Positions 7,039-15,730 of a stretch of 64,000 nucleotides of DNA are shown piece after piece. Origin of the DNA: Myxococcales bacterium (GTDB taxonomy: Bacteria > Myxococcota_A > Polyangia > Palsa-1104 > JAEUJZ01); contig JAEUJZ010000067.1 of NCBI GenBank assembly GCA_016794505.1, forward strand, positions 1 to 64,000. Direction: 5' to 3'. Positions within the stretch are counted from its first letter, which is position 1; each line of letters starts with the position of its first letter. The notes below the pieces were generated by a model that saw only the letters and a program-made list of their open reading frames with translations, searched no databases and was not told the DNA's origin. The translations under genes and the position numbers were made by a program.

Positions 7039-9414
7039 CTAAGGCAGGGCGCGCGTGTTGATGAAGGGACTGTACGCGCGGCAGGGCTGGCCACGCAGCG
7101 ATGGGCAGGCGGGCCGTGGCGTCGGCGCAGTCAGGCCCGTTAGCGTCGGCAGAACGACGCTAGAGGCATGCGCACGATCGTGCGCGACACGGTGCGCGGT
7201 GCCGCTCGGCAGCGGCAGCAGCTTGAACTTCCAGGCGGCTCGCGTCCCGCCGGGCGTATCGACGATCAAACGCAGCCGCGAGCCCTTGCGAAACGCGTGA
7301 GCAAAGGCGGGCACACCGACGCGGACGAGCGACCAGTCAGTGCTGCCGACGCGCGCAAGCGGCTGCACATCCTCGTGCAGGTGCGTGTGCTGCGGCCATA
7401 GCACGGTGGCGTCCGCCGCTAGCTTGCGCTGCGCCGCGCGCAGCCAGCCGCTCTGCACGAACATCTCTTGCCCGTCGGGACGAACCTCGGACAGGGTGAC
7501 TTGCAGATCGGCATCCTCGGCGGTTGACTGCATGTACAGATCGACGCTGGCCGTACCCACCATCACCTGATCCGCCACAAGCTCGGCCGTTTCAAACGAC
7601 AGCGCCTTTTCGCCCTGCGGGGGCTGCCAGCGATACCGCGGCAGGCGCGCCCAGACATCGCCCCCCGGAGCCAACACGCTGCGCTGGCCGGCATCCGGGT
7701 CGTGGCGAAGCTGACTGGCCGACGTGGCTTCGCTCGGCTGCATCAGCGAAAGCGCGCCCGATTCGTGCAGATACAGGCGCTGAGGCTGCGTCTCGGGCAG
7801 CGGCCAGCGGGCAAACTTCTTTTCAAATGCCCAGTCCGGCGCCCCCGCAATCCCCGAGGGTCCAGCGCCTTGTTCAAACAGGATGCGGACCATCGGCTCG
7901 GACTCATAGGCAGCCAGGGCCGACTCATACGTTGCGTGATGGGCCAAGCGATCGGGTGGCAGCTCGATTTCGGCATCGAAGACGCGCGACATCAGAAGCG
8001 GCGCAAGCTGACGCAGCTTGGGATCGATGCGAGGCACGCGGCGCGCGACGTATAGATCCATGAAGATCTGCCACTCGACGAGCAAACCAGGCGCAAAGGC
8101 ATCGATGTGGACGCCGTTGTATGCCGTCACGCGCACGGTCTTGGATCCGGTGAAGCGGTTGAACAGCGACGCAAAGAACGGCCCGGTCTGCTCGTCTTGC
8201 CAGGCGCTAGCCAAGTACACCGGCACGTTGATCTTGGGCACAAACGTCGTCGGAGTCAGCGGATCGCCGATGTCATGGCGGTAGTACGGGTTCTCGTTGA
8301 TCTGCGCCACCAGATCGACCTTCTGCCCGTGCAAAAGCTGGTTTTCGCCGCAGGTCGTGTCGCCGGCCTGCACTTGATCATCTTCCCAGCCCTGGCCATA
8401 GGGAGCGGCCTTGTCCTGCACACCGCTGATCCAACCCACGGCAAAGCCGGTATTCAAGAGCCCCCCCGGCATCAGCGTCTGGTACGTGTCGCCCATCACC
8501 GAAAACGGCATGATGGCGGCCAGGCTCGGCGGCTGCTGCTCGGCGATGAAGAACTGGCTATAGCCAGGGTACGAAAGCCCGGTGGTGCCGACCTTGCCGT
8601 GCAGCACCCATGGCTGCGCCGCAACGGTCTCGATCACGTCATAGGCATCCAGCCGCTGCAGCGTATCGAAGAAGTCGAAGGCCCCGCCCGAGCAGCCAGT
8701 TCCCCGCATGTTGACACCGACGGTGGCATAGCCCATGACCGCCGCGATGAGCGCGCTGGGATCGGCCGGCGGATCGCATAGGACGGGGAAGGTGCCGCAC
8801 AGGAATGCAAACTCGTCCCGCTGCGTTCCCGGCCGCGAGGGATCATAGCCCGAGTAGTTCACCACCGTCGGATACGGCCCTTTTTCAATCGGGCCGGGCA
8901 GCGTTACATAGATCGAAAGTAGCGTGCCGTCGCGCGTGCGCAGATAGCCATGCCCTGGAGCCAAGCGCTGGTTGGCATAAAAGTCGGGCTCGGGCTTGCT
9001 TTCGGCGATCGAGCGGACGCGCAGGCCGCTGACCTCGCTCTCGGGCAGGCCGCGCACCGATGCCGTGCGAATCGTGTAGCCCGCTTGCGGCGCCAGCTTG
9101 CGAAAAACGAAGCTGCCCATGCCATCGACCTGGCCGCTTTGCAGCCGCGTACCGCGCGCATCGAACAGCGCTATAGCCGCACCGGGTGGAGCATGCGTCA
9201 CCTGCAGCTGCTCGACGCTCTCGCGCACCTGAAACGGTCGGCTCGCCGAGGAGTTGCGCAGGTCATCGGCAAGCTGCGGATCGCAGCCCGCAAGCGATAG
9301 GCCGAGCACACAGGCCACGGGCAGGCACCAGGCCGCCACATGCAAGCGCTGCCGCGACGAGGAACCAGCGTGCCTATTCAAGAAACATAGCGATGGGACA
9401 GGGAGGGTTCGCAT
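7039..9414 (-). CDS. S15/CocE-NonD-type serine hydrolase, predicted lipoprotein
   Basis: From the ATG at 9414 the product is 791 residues. It begins with a long signal peptide ending in the lipobox LSLAGC (lipid-carrying Cys44), so it should be anchored in a membrane facing outward. A small beta-sandwich (about 60-135) precedes the alpha/beta-hydrolase domain of the X-Pro dipeptidyl-peptidase/CocE family. The catalytic triad is visible: Ser281 in GLSYPG, Asp407 in SAWQDEQ and His436 in NGVHIDAF. A C-terminal jelly-roll-like domain typical of this family follows from about residue 540. The open frame extends further upstream to 9591, but those residues lack signal-peptide character and overlap the promoter region of the divergent gene at 9590. 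Substrate (peptide or ester) cannot be told from sequence. Confidence 0.8.
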   Translation of the reverse strand: MRTLPVPSLCFLNRHAGSSSRQRLHVAAWCLPVACVLGLSLAGCDPQLADDLRNSSASRPFQVRESVEQLQVTHAPPGAAIALFDARGTRLQSGQVDGMGSFVFRKLAPQAGYTIRTASVRGLPESEVSGLRVRSIAESKPEPDFYANQRLAPGHGYLRTRDGTLLSIYVTLPGPIEKGPYPTVVNYSGYDPSRPGTQRDEFAFLCGTFPVLCDPPADPSALIAAVMGYATVGVNMRGTGCSGGAFDFFDTLQRLDAYDVIETVAAQPWVLHGKVGTTGLSYPGYSQFFIAEQQPPSLAAIMPFSVMGDTYQTLMPGGLLNTGFAVGWISGVQDKAAPYGQGWEDDQVQAGDTTCGENQLLHGQKVDLVAQINENPYYRHDIGDPLTPTTFVPKINVPVYLASAWQDEQTGPFFASLFNRFTGSKTVRVTAYNGVHIDAFAPGLLVEWQIFMDLYVARRVPRIDPKLRQLAPLLMSRVFDAEIELPPDRLAHHATYESALAAYESEPMVRILFEQGAGPSGIAGAPDWAFEKKFARWPLPETQPQRLYLHESGALSLMQPSEATSASQLRHDPDAGQRSVLAPGGDVWARLPRYRWQPPQGEKALSFETAELVADQVMVGTASVDLYMQSTAEDADLQVTLSEVRPDGQEMFVQSGWLRAAQRKLAADATVLWPQHTHLHEDVQPLARVGSTDWSLVRVGVPAFAHAFRKGSRLRLIVDTPGGTRAAWKFKLLPLPSGTAHRVAHDRAHASSVVLPTLTGLTAPTPRPACPSLRGQPCRAYSPFINTRALP

Positions 9415-9589
9415 GCCCGGATTCGTAGCGCCGTTTTCGCACCAGGGTCTAGCGTTTTTCCGGCCCATGCCAACCGAGGTTCGCGCCCCCTGCGAATTTG
9501 CCGTCACGGGCATGGGAAGCATCTCGCTCGGTGAAAGAGGAGCATGCAGCGCCGTTGTGAGGGAATCGAACACGCGATAGCATGACAAC

Positions 9590-10516
9590 ATGAGCTTTTT
9601 GCATGCTGACTATCGCAAGTGCCTCGATGCATCCGAGCAAGTATCCTGGGCGCTCTCGTCTGTGGTGCCGCCGGACTCAAGGCTGGACTTCAGCAAACCA
9701 TTCATGCCGGAGGCCATGTTCCTGGCTCATGGGCTCGACTCGCTGACCAGCGACGAGAAGCTAAAGCTTAACCAGATCTTCGGCCGAGCGTACGGCTACC
9801 TCTTCTACTTCGTCGAAGCCTATATCGTCGCAGCGACGATGGAGCATGCGCGTGCGGAGCTTTATGGCGATGAACATGCGCTGCGGGCGCTGCTTCGCTT
9901 TACCGAGGAAGAGGTCAAGCATCAGCAGCTTTTCCTCAAGTTCGGTGACCTCTTCGAGCGCGACTTTGGCAGCGCGGTGGGTCTCACCGACTCACCGCAA
10001 GAAGTCGCGTCCTATATCTTGAGCAAGAGCCCGATGGCGGTGCTCTTGGTTACGCTACACCTTGAGATCATCACCCAGGCCCACTACGTCGACGCAATCA
10101 AGGGCCATACGGGCCTTGACCCGTTGTTCGTAAGCCTGTTCAAGCATCACTGGCTTGAAGAAGCGCAGCACGCCAAGCTCGACGTCCTAGAGCTAGAGAA
10201 GCTGCGAATGGGTGCCGCCACCGAGCAAATCGAGACGGCCATAAAGGAGTATGTCGAGATCCTGGATGCCTTCGGCGGGTTGCTCGCTCGCCAAGCGGCT
10301 CTGGATGTCACGAGCCTGGAAGCGGCGATGGGCAAGGCGTTCCCGGAAGAAACGCGCACGCAGATCGAGCATGCACAAACACGCAGCTACTACCGCGCGT
10401 TTCTTTGGTATGGGCTGACCAATAGCCTATTCCAAGAATATCTCGCCGAGCGCTTTCCCTCGCTGCTGGCCCAGTGTGGTGAGCTCGCCGCGCGATTCGG
10501 ACAGGGGAGGCTGTGA
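9590..10516 (+). CDS. Ferritin-like diiron protein, possible oxygenase
   Basis: The 308-residue product is almost fully helical and carries two diiron half-sites of a ferritin-like four-helix bundle: Glu76 with E108-x-x-H111 (EEVKH), and Glu159 with E191-x-x-H194 (EEAQH). This pattern is shared by AurF-type N-oxygenases and related ferritin-like hydroxylases, so a small-molecule oxygenase or hydroxylase is plausible. The stop codon overlaps the ATG of the next gene (TGATG), so the two are probably translationally coupled. The gene is divergent from the lipoprotein hydrolase, with 175 bp between their starts. The metal site is clear from the motifs; the substrate is unknown. Confidence 0.7.
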   Translation: MSFLHADYRKCLDASEQVSWALSSVVPPDSRLDFSKPFMPEAMFLAHGLDSLTSDEKLKLNQIFGRAYGYLFYFVEAYIVAATMEHARAELYGDEHALRALLRFTEEEVKHQQLFLKFGDLFERDFGSAVGLTDSPQEVASYILSKSPMAVLLVTLHLEIITQAHYVDAIKGHTGLDPLFVSLFKHHWLEEAQHAKLDVLELEKLRMGAATEQIETAIKEYVEILDAFGGLLARQAALDVTSLEAAMGKAFPEETRTQIEHAQTRSYYRAFLWYGLTNSLFQEYLAERFPSLLAQCGELAARFGQGRL

Positions 10517-10821
10517 TGCTGGCGCGTCCCCTTGCCGTTGAGTCCGTTGCCCCGACCAACCCGCTGAATGAGACGATGATGAGTCGACTCGCGCGTGCCC
10601 TGGGACCGCAAAAAGGGAATAGCCTGGCATCGGCGATCTTGGCGACGATGGGCATACCGTGCCTGGAGACACCGCAGGATCTCTGCGACTTCTCAAATCA
10701 TCTGATTGGCTATGGTGGCCTCGCGGAAGCCGTCGGTCGTTCCCTAAAGGTCATGGCGCTCCTGCGAAGCGCCATCGATCGTCCGATCGCAGCCCGAAAA
10801 GACGGAACCAGGACGGCATAG
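10516..10821 (+). CDS. Small protein coupled to the diiron gene
   Basis: The ATG overlaps the stop of the diiron-protein gene by one base, and a strong purine-rich ribosome-binding site (AGGGGAGG) lies five bases before it, which supports this as a real gene. The 101-residue product has a disordered N-terminus, a helical middle (MSRLARALGPQKG, LASAILATMGIP) and a Gly-rich segment LIGYGGLAEAVG. I do not recognise a family. The tight coupling suggests a partner or accessory subunit of the diiron protein. Confidence 0.6.
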   Translation: MLARPLAVESVAPTNPLNETMMSRLARALGPQKGNSLASAILATMGIPCLETPQDLCDFSNHLIGYGGLAEAVGRSLKVMALLRSAIDRPIAARKDGTRTA

Positions 10822-10929
10822 GTCGCAGGAGCGCTGCGTCGATCCGCGAGCCCGCGACGCGTCCCTCGTGCAAGGATCGACCGCAGCACCACAGGGTCCG
10901 TCTCGGCCCGCACGGCCGAGCGTGCTATC

Positions 10930-11706
10930 TTGCGCCGCGTGTTTCGGCTGCGCGGCGTTCGCAAGCGCCACTACAACCCGCTTTCGCCCTGGGTTCTCGA
11001 CGGCATTGACCTAGACATCGCTGCCGGCGAGACCGTGGGTCTGTGTGGCCCTGGGGCCAGCGGCAAGAGCCTACTGCTCAAGATTCTGTGTGGTCTGGTG
11101 CAGCCAGAAGAGGGCGCGGTGCAGGTCGATGGCGTGCTGCTTTCCGCTGCCGATGTCGATCCACAGGCGCGGCGACGCGTGCAGGCCAGCATCGGCATGC
11201 TGTTCCAGAACAACGCTCTCTTTGATTCGCTGTCCAACGTCGACAACGTCGCCTTTCCACTGCGCCAGCGCGATCTGCAAGCTGGGCAGCAGCCCGACGA
11301 AGCCCGCATTGCCGAGCGGGTCAGCGAAGCCCTTCGCGGCGTCGGTCTGTACGATCACCGCGACAAGATGCCGAGCCAGCTTTCTGGAGGCCAGCGCAAG
11401 CGCGTGGCTTTGGCCAGGGCTGTCGTCGCCCGGCCGCCGATCATCCTGTACGACGAGCCCACCGCAGGCTTGGATCCCGTGACCACCGCCAAGATCTATG
11501 ACCTGTTGCGCCGCGAGCGCGCGGCGACGGGCGCGACGGTGATCTTGGTATCAAGCGACATTCCGGCCCTGCGCGAATTCGCGCCGCGCTTGCTGATGCT
11601 CTATCGTGGTCGGCTCCGTTATGACGGCCCGGCGCACACAGTCGAAGAATCGCCAGATCCCGCGGTTCGCCAGTTCATTCGCGGCGACCTTACGGGTCCG
11701 CTGTAG
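10930..11706 (+). CDS. ABC transporter ATPase, MlaF-like
   Basis: The 258-residue product has all ABC ATPase motifs: Walker A GPGASGKS (residues 40-47), Q-loop [20 protein letters not shown], signature LSGGQRKR (about 151-158), Walker B IILYDEP and the H-loop replaced by SSDIPA. The segment [20 protein letters not shown] and the [10 protein letters not shown] and SSDI elements are typical of the MlaF/Ttg2A branch that drives phospholipid or sterol transport to the outer membrane. The H-loop histidine is not obvious, as in some MlaF relatives. TTG at 10930 or GTG at 10939 could be the start. No MlaE, MlaD or MlaC partner is adjacent, so it may serve a permease encoded elsewhere. Confidence 0.8.
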   Translation: MRRVFRLRGVRKRHYNPLSPWVLDGIDLDIAAGETVGLCGPGASGKSLLLKILCGLVQPEEGAVQVDGVLLSAADVDPQARRRVQASIGMLFQNNALFDSLSNVDNVAFPLRQRDLQAGQQPDEARIAERVSEALRGVGLYDHRDKMPSQLSGGQRKRVALARAVVARPPIILYDEPTAGLDPVTTAKIYDLLRRERAATGATVILVSSDIPALREFAPRLLMLYRGRLRYDGPAHTVEESPDPAVRQFIRGDLTGPL

Positions 11707-11998
11707 CGATCGACCTGCGCGCAGCGTCGCAGCCGGCATAGACCCGATGCCGGGCATGGGCGTTGTCAGACCCCCGTGCTACAAAGGTTCTCGCGTGGTT
11801 GGCGGAATGCATCCACGCAGTCCTGATGCGGTCGCCGCTGCCCTCGTCGGCAAGCGGCCCGTCGAACGGTCCCTGTCCTGACGCATCCGCGCGATCGGCG
11901 CGGCGCTCGTTTGGCACATCGAGTGTCCCTGCGTCATGACTCAAGGCAGCATGCCCTGCCTGGAAAGCACTGTGTTTGTGGTGGAGAGGAGGAAGGAA

Positions 11999-12211
11999 AT
12001 GAGTCGAAAAATGCTGGATGGATCCCAGGCCAATGGTCTGCGCGCTGCGATCCTGCGCCTCTTGGCGGCGACCAAGAGCCAGGAGACCCAGCGCGTCGTC
12101 ACTGTGCAGGATCTGGCCCCGGCCAAAAGTCCTGGCAGCCAGGCCCAAGCCGGCGAAGGAACCAGCGACTCGGCGGCCAGCGTCGAGTGGTCGCTGCGCA
12201 TCATGTCATAA
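11999..12211 (+). CDS. Small hypothetical protein with a strong ribosome-binding site
   Basis: The ATG at 11999 follows a near-perfect Shine-Dalgarno region (GAGAGGAGGAAGGAA), which argues for real translation. The 70-residue product has a basic N-terminus, a short helical stretch (GLRAAILRLLAAT) and a Ser/Gly/Ala-rich flexible tail. No transmembrane segment or cysteine pair is seen. It stands alone between the ABC ATPase gene and the PEGA-type gene. It could be a small regulatory, structural or peptide-precursor protein; I cannot assign a family. Confidence 0.5.
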   Translation: MSRKMLDGSQANGLRAAILRLLAATKSQETQRVVTVQDLAPAKSPGSQAQAGEGTSDSAASVEWSLRIMS

Positions 12212-12308
12212 GACGGCCGGACCGCCCCGCAGCCCCGTCGTCAGGCTTGCCAATGCCCAAGACGCGGGGTGCGGGGTACCCCCTCGCCGCCGAACATGCT
12301 CAACCTGA

Positions 12309-12355
12309 TGCAATTTTGGTATGGTTCACGATATATTTTTCATGTGATAAACCCT
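12309..12355 (+). promoter_or_regulatory. AT-rich promoter-like segment
   Basis: A markedly AT-rich 47-bp island in otherwise GC-rich sequence lies just before the PEGA-type gene. It contains TATATT at 12332-12337 as a possible -10 box, with only a weak -35 match (TTTTGG) upstream. If used, transcripts would start very near the GTG at 12344 and be almost leaderless. Confidence 0.35.
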
Positions 12356-13504
12356 GATTCTTCGCCGCCTACTCGGGCCAACTCGTCGAAACTGCGATTG
12401 CTTCTTTCGGCACTGGGTCTTGTGACCTGTCTGCAGGGCCCGACGCCGGCCCAGGCGGACGAAGCGCTCGACGCCGCGCGCAAGCGCTATGAAGTCGGAG
12501 AGCGCCACTACGTCGAGGGCCGCTATTGGCAAGCGGGCAAGGCGTTCGAGGAGGCCTATGGCCTGTCGAAGCGCGGCGATCTGTTGTTCAACGCGGGCCG
12601 CGCCTATGACCGCGGCGAGTACGCGGTTCGCGCCATCGAGGCCTATCGCGGCTATCTGAGCTCGGTGGGCGATGCCCCCGATCGCGGCCAGATCGAAAAG
12701 CGCATCCAAGAGCTGCAGGCCTCGCTGGCCAAGCTGATGATCGTCACCGACGAGAAGGCCTATGTCCTTGTCGACGGTCACGAGATCGGCCGAACGCCCA
12801 TGCAGGTCGCTATTGACATGGACAGCGGCTATCACCGCCTGACCGTGCGCAAAGACAACCTGTCGTGGAGCAAAGAGCAGCAGTTCAACTCCGGCGATAC
12901 GTACCGCTTTGAAGTCACCCTGACCGATCGCCGGAACGACCCCGGCGGCCTTGAGAGCGGCACCGAGGATGAGATGGCGCGGCTGCGCACTCCGCCTCGC
13001 CGCTGGGCCGCTGTGCTTGGGGCCGGTGGCGCCATCGACGTAGCCGGCAGCGGCTTTCCCCCACACCAGGTGGCGATGACCTTGGGCATCGACTATCGGG
13101 CTCGCCTGCGTTCGAACTACGCCGTCGACGTCATGATGCGCATTCCGTTTGAGCTTGCCGGCGGGTGGCGCAATGCCGGCTTCCTGCTGGGGATACGCGG
13201 GGCGCTGATGCCCGCACCACGGCTGCCGCTTGAGATCTTCTTTGAGCTCGGGGCAGGTCTGGGCGTGCTGGAGTCGACGGTCAAAAAGCTTCCCGACGGC
13301 AAAGGCGCCTGCTCGACCGCCGGTTCGCTGAATCCCTGTTCACTATACGGCGTACGACTTCAGCCCGTGGTGGGTGTCGCGTATCGCATCGTGCCGGCAT
13401 TTGAGCTGCGCGCCGAGATCCTGGGGCTCGATGTCAACCTGACCAGCCCGGTGGTCGATCCGCGGCTGCGCTTCATGGCCGTCGCCGCCTATCGTTTCAT
13501 GTAG
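12344..13504 (+). CDS. Exported TPR/PEGA protein with outer-membrane-type C-terminus
   Basis: From the GTG at 12344 the product is 386 residues with a signal peptide (KLRLLLSALGLVTCL ending AQA). The next 110 residues look like TPR-type helices (YVEGRYWQAGKAFEEAYGL, LLFNAGRAYDRGEYAVRAIEAY). A PEGA-like strand pair follows (AYVLVDGHEIGRTPMQVAIDMDSGYHRLTVRK). The last 150 residues alternate hydrophobic and polar residues and end in a beta-signal-like YRFM, suggesting a small barrel or barrel-associated domain. Two cysteines (in GACSTAG and NPCSLYG) may form a disulfide. This architecture is frequent in myxobacterial envelope proteins of unknown role. The open frame extends back to 12269, but that part has no signal-like features. 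Confidence 0.65.
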   Translation: MINPDSSPPTRANSSKLRLLLSALGLVTCLQGPTPAQADEALDAARKRYEVGERHYVEGRYWQAGKAFEEAYGLSKRGDLLFNAGRAYDRGEYAVRAIEAYRGYLSSVGDAPDRGQIEKRIQELQASLAKLMIVTDEKAYVLVDGHEIGRTPMQVAIDMDSGYHRLTVRKDNLSWSKEQQFNSGDTYRFEVTLTDRRNDPGGLESGTEDEMARLRTPPRRWAAVLGAGGAIDVAGSGFPPHQVAMTLGIDYRARLRSNYAVDVMMRIPFELAGGWRNAGFLLGIRGALMPAPRLPLEIFFELGAGLGVLESTVKKLPDGKGACSTAGSLNPCSLYGVRLQPVVGVAYRIVPAFELRAEILGLDVNLTSPVVDPRLRFMAVAAYRFM

Positions 13505-13538
13505 CGAGCAAGCAACGCCGACTGGCCAGCTCGCCATC

Positions 13539-15587
13539 CTAACGTTCGCGCCGCAGGAAGGTCTCGCCCACGTGATTGGGCTCTGCAGCGTCGGTGGCTC
13601 GACGACGGCGTGGGCCGCGCTCACCGGCTAGGGCGGCAGCGGGCAGCACGCGTTCGCCAGCTGGATGTGCCGTGGCGAAGAAGCTCGGCCCGACGAAGGC
13701 CCGAGGGCGATGCAGACACGCGACTTTGCACGACCCGCAGACCTGATCGACAAAGGCCACCAGCGCCGATAGCACCGAGCGCGCCAAGACCTCGGCCGGG
13801 GCCTTGTGTGGACGGCACATCGTCGCCAAGACGGTGGTCATGCGATCGCTTAGCACCGCTGCATCGCGCGGCTCTTTGTGCAGGATGTAGTCGCGGAATA
13901 GCCCGGCCAGGGCATGAGCGGCCTGCTGCACTTCCTCTTCGCGGGGCCGCATGTCACCGGGCAGCATGCCGACGGCGCGCTCCAGCGACAACAGAGCCGC
14001 CTCGGTGAAATCCAAAAGCGCCAGATCGCGGCCGTGAGGCGCCTCAACCTCGACGAAGAAACGCGACTTGATGTACTGCCGGCGAAGTGGATCGCCAAGC
14101 AGCACGCCGGGCCCCGGATCCGCGCTTTCGCCCTCTGCGGTCAGAGCCGATCGCGCCATGATCACCGAGCGCTCTAACAGCACACGCAGAAGCGAGCTGT
14201 CCGCTGGCGCGTCCCGCGTTGACTCCGCCGCGGCCATACACAACCCAGCCGCCGCCGCTTCACCGCGCAGCTGATGCCAGATCGCCATGTGTGAAGCCAT
14301 CGCGACCAAGCGATCGCACAGCCCGCTGCGCTGCGCCAAGGCAGCCGCAGCCTGCGTGTACCACGCAACGCTTGGCTGCCGTCGCAAGGGAGGCGGATGG
14401 GGCAAGCTGGCCATGTCGGCACCGTCGACAAACCAGGTCTTGTCGTACGGTCGACGCTGCATCTGCGTGCGCAGCTGGGCCAGCGTAGCCCGCGTCGCTT
14501 TGGCGATCAGCGGCAGCGGGGCCGCATCGCTGCGGCCAAAGAAGCGCAGCACAGGCTTTACTTCCTCGGGGATGTCGGGGTGCTCGCGCAGCGTACGCTG
14601 CACCAGCGCATTGGCCTGATCGATGCGGACGCGCACGAACTCGACCCCGGCTTCGGCCATGAAGCGGCTCAGCAGATACTCGGCCTGAGCGTTGGTCTGT
14701 CGCGTCGCGATGTGGCCATCCCGCACGCCGTGCTGCGCCGAGATGCACAGCAGCGCAAGCGTGTGCGTGCCGTCTAGATTGCTGCGATCGGCCAGGATGA
14801 AAAACGTGCTCTGCCCGTCACAGCTGCTGATATGCGCCGAGGTCAGACCGGGCAGCCGCGTGCGACCTTCCATCGTCCGCGTATGCAGCCGCATCAACAT
14901 GCCCTGCAGCTGACGGTGCTGCGCGGCATCGCTGGCCTCAGCCCGCAGCGCCTCCATCAGCTGAAGCGCATCGCGTCCGCCCTCTTCCGAGAGCGCGTTC
15001 AAAATCTCAGGGTGCAGCGCGGACAAGTCGGGGCGACGCAGCACGCGCTCATACGCCACCGCAGCCGGCACGCCGCCCGATCGACGCCGATGTTCTAGCT
15101 GCTGAAACAGCGGCTGCAGCATCTCAGCCGGCACCGATTCCAGCGCAGACACCAGGGCATCGCCATCGTCTGGGTTTGCCTCGGCGTGAAAGATGAACTG
15201 CGCCAGCGGCTCGGCCACCAGCGACAGCAGATCATCGGCAGGCACTACCTTGCGCAGCCGCTCGCTATACGTCGGGTCGGCCGCGAGCAGCACAGCCAGT
15301 GCGCAGGCGCGGACATGGCGCTCGCGTCGCGCGTCGGCCACCGCGTCGATCAACACGTCGCAGTCACGTCCGACGCCCACGATATGAAACAGGCTGACCA
15401 TCAGATCGCTGTCCGACTCGCGCAGGCGCCCGCGCACGATGCGATCGATCAGAAGCCGCCGCAGCTCCACCGGGCTGCTGCGATCGAGTCGCTGTTCCAG
15501 CTCGGCCCGACTGACCGGAGGATGGGCGAACAGCTCATCGAGAATCATGCGCGCGTCAGGCGATGGATTGGCGGGTCGGCGAGGCAT
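13539..15587 (-). CDS. Large helical-repeat protein of unknown function
   Basis: From the ATG at 15587 (MPRRPAN) the product is 682 residues. The first 270 residues look like HEAT/ARM-type alpha-helical repeats with many Leu/Ala pairs. A middle domain (about 250-380) contains beta-like stretches (STFFILADRSNLDGTHTLALLC) and could be an insert with its own fold. The C-terminal part returns to helices and carries a C-x2-C-x3-C motif (CGSCKVACLH) near residue 620 followed by a flexible Arg-rich tail. I do not recognise a family. It is convergent with the PEGA-type gene (34 bp gap) and divergent from the Rieske oxygenase gene. The frame upstream to 15692 is open but lacks any ribosome-binding site. 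Confidence 0.65.
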   Translation of the reverse strand: MPRRPANPSPDARMILDELFAHPPVSRAELEQRLDRSSPVELRRLLIDRIVRGRLRESDSDLMVSLFHIVGVGRDCDVLIDAVADARRERHVRACALAVLLAADPTYSERLRKVVPADDLLSLVAEPLAQFIFHAEANPDDGDALVSALESVPAEMLQPLFQQLEHRRRSGGVPAAVAYERVLRRPDLSALHPEILNALSEEGGRDALQLMEALRAEASDAAQHRQLQGMLMRLHTRTMEGRTRLPGLTSAHISSCDGQSTFFILADRSNLDGTHTLALLCISAQHGVRDGHIATRQTNAQAEYLLSRFMAEAGVEFVRVRIDQANALVQRTLREHPDIPEEVKPVLRFFGRSDAAPLPLIAKATRATLAQLRTQMQRRPYDKTWFVDGADMASLPHPPPLRRQPSVAWYTQAAAALAQRSGLCDRLVAMASHMAIWHQLRGEAAAAGLCMAAAESTRDAPADSSLLRVLLERSVIMARSALTAEGESADPGPGVLLGDPLRRQYIKSRFFVEVEAPHGRDLALLDFTEAALLSLERAVGMLPGDMRPREEEVQQAAHALAGLFRDYILHKEPRDAAVLSDRMTTVLATMCRPHKAPAEVLARSVLSALVAFVDQVCGSCKVACLHRPRAFVGPSFFATAHPAGERVLPAAALAGERGPRRRRATDAAEPNHVGETFLRRER

Positions 15588-15730
15588 CTTGCGGGCACTT
15601 ATAACAGAGCCCCTGCAGCGGTACAGTGCTTTTGCTGGGATGCAGCCGCAGCTGCACTGCGGATCGTGACGCTGCAGCCCGCCCACCAGCATCTGAACGC
15701 CGTCTGCGAGCGACGAAAGACAGGATCCCG

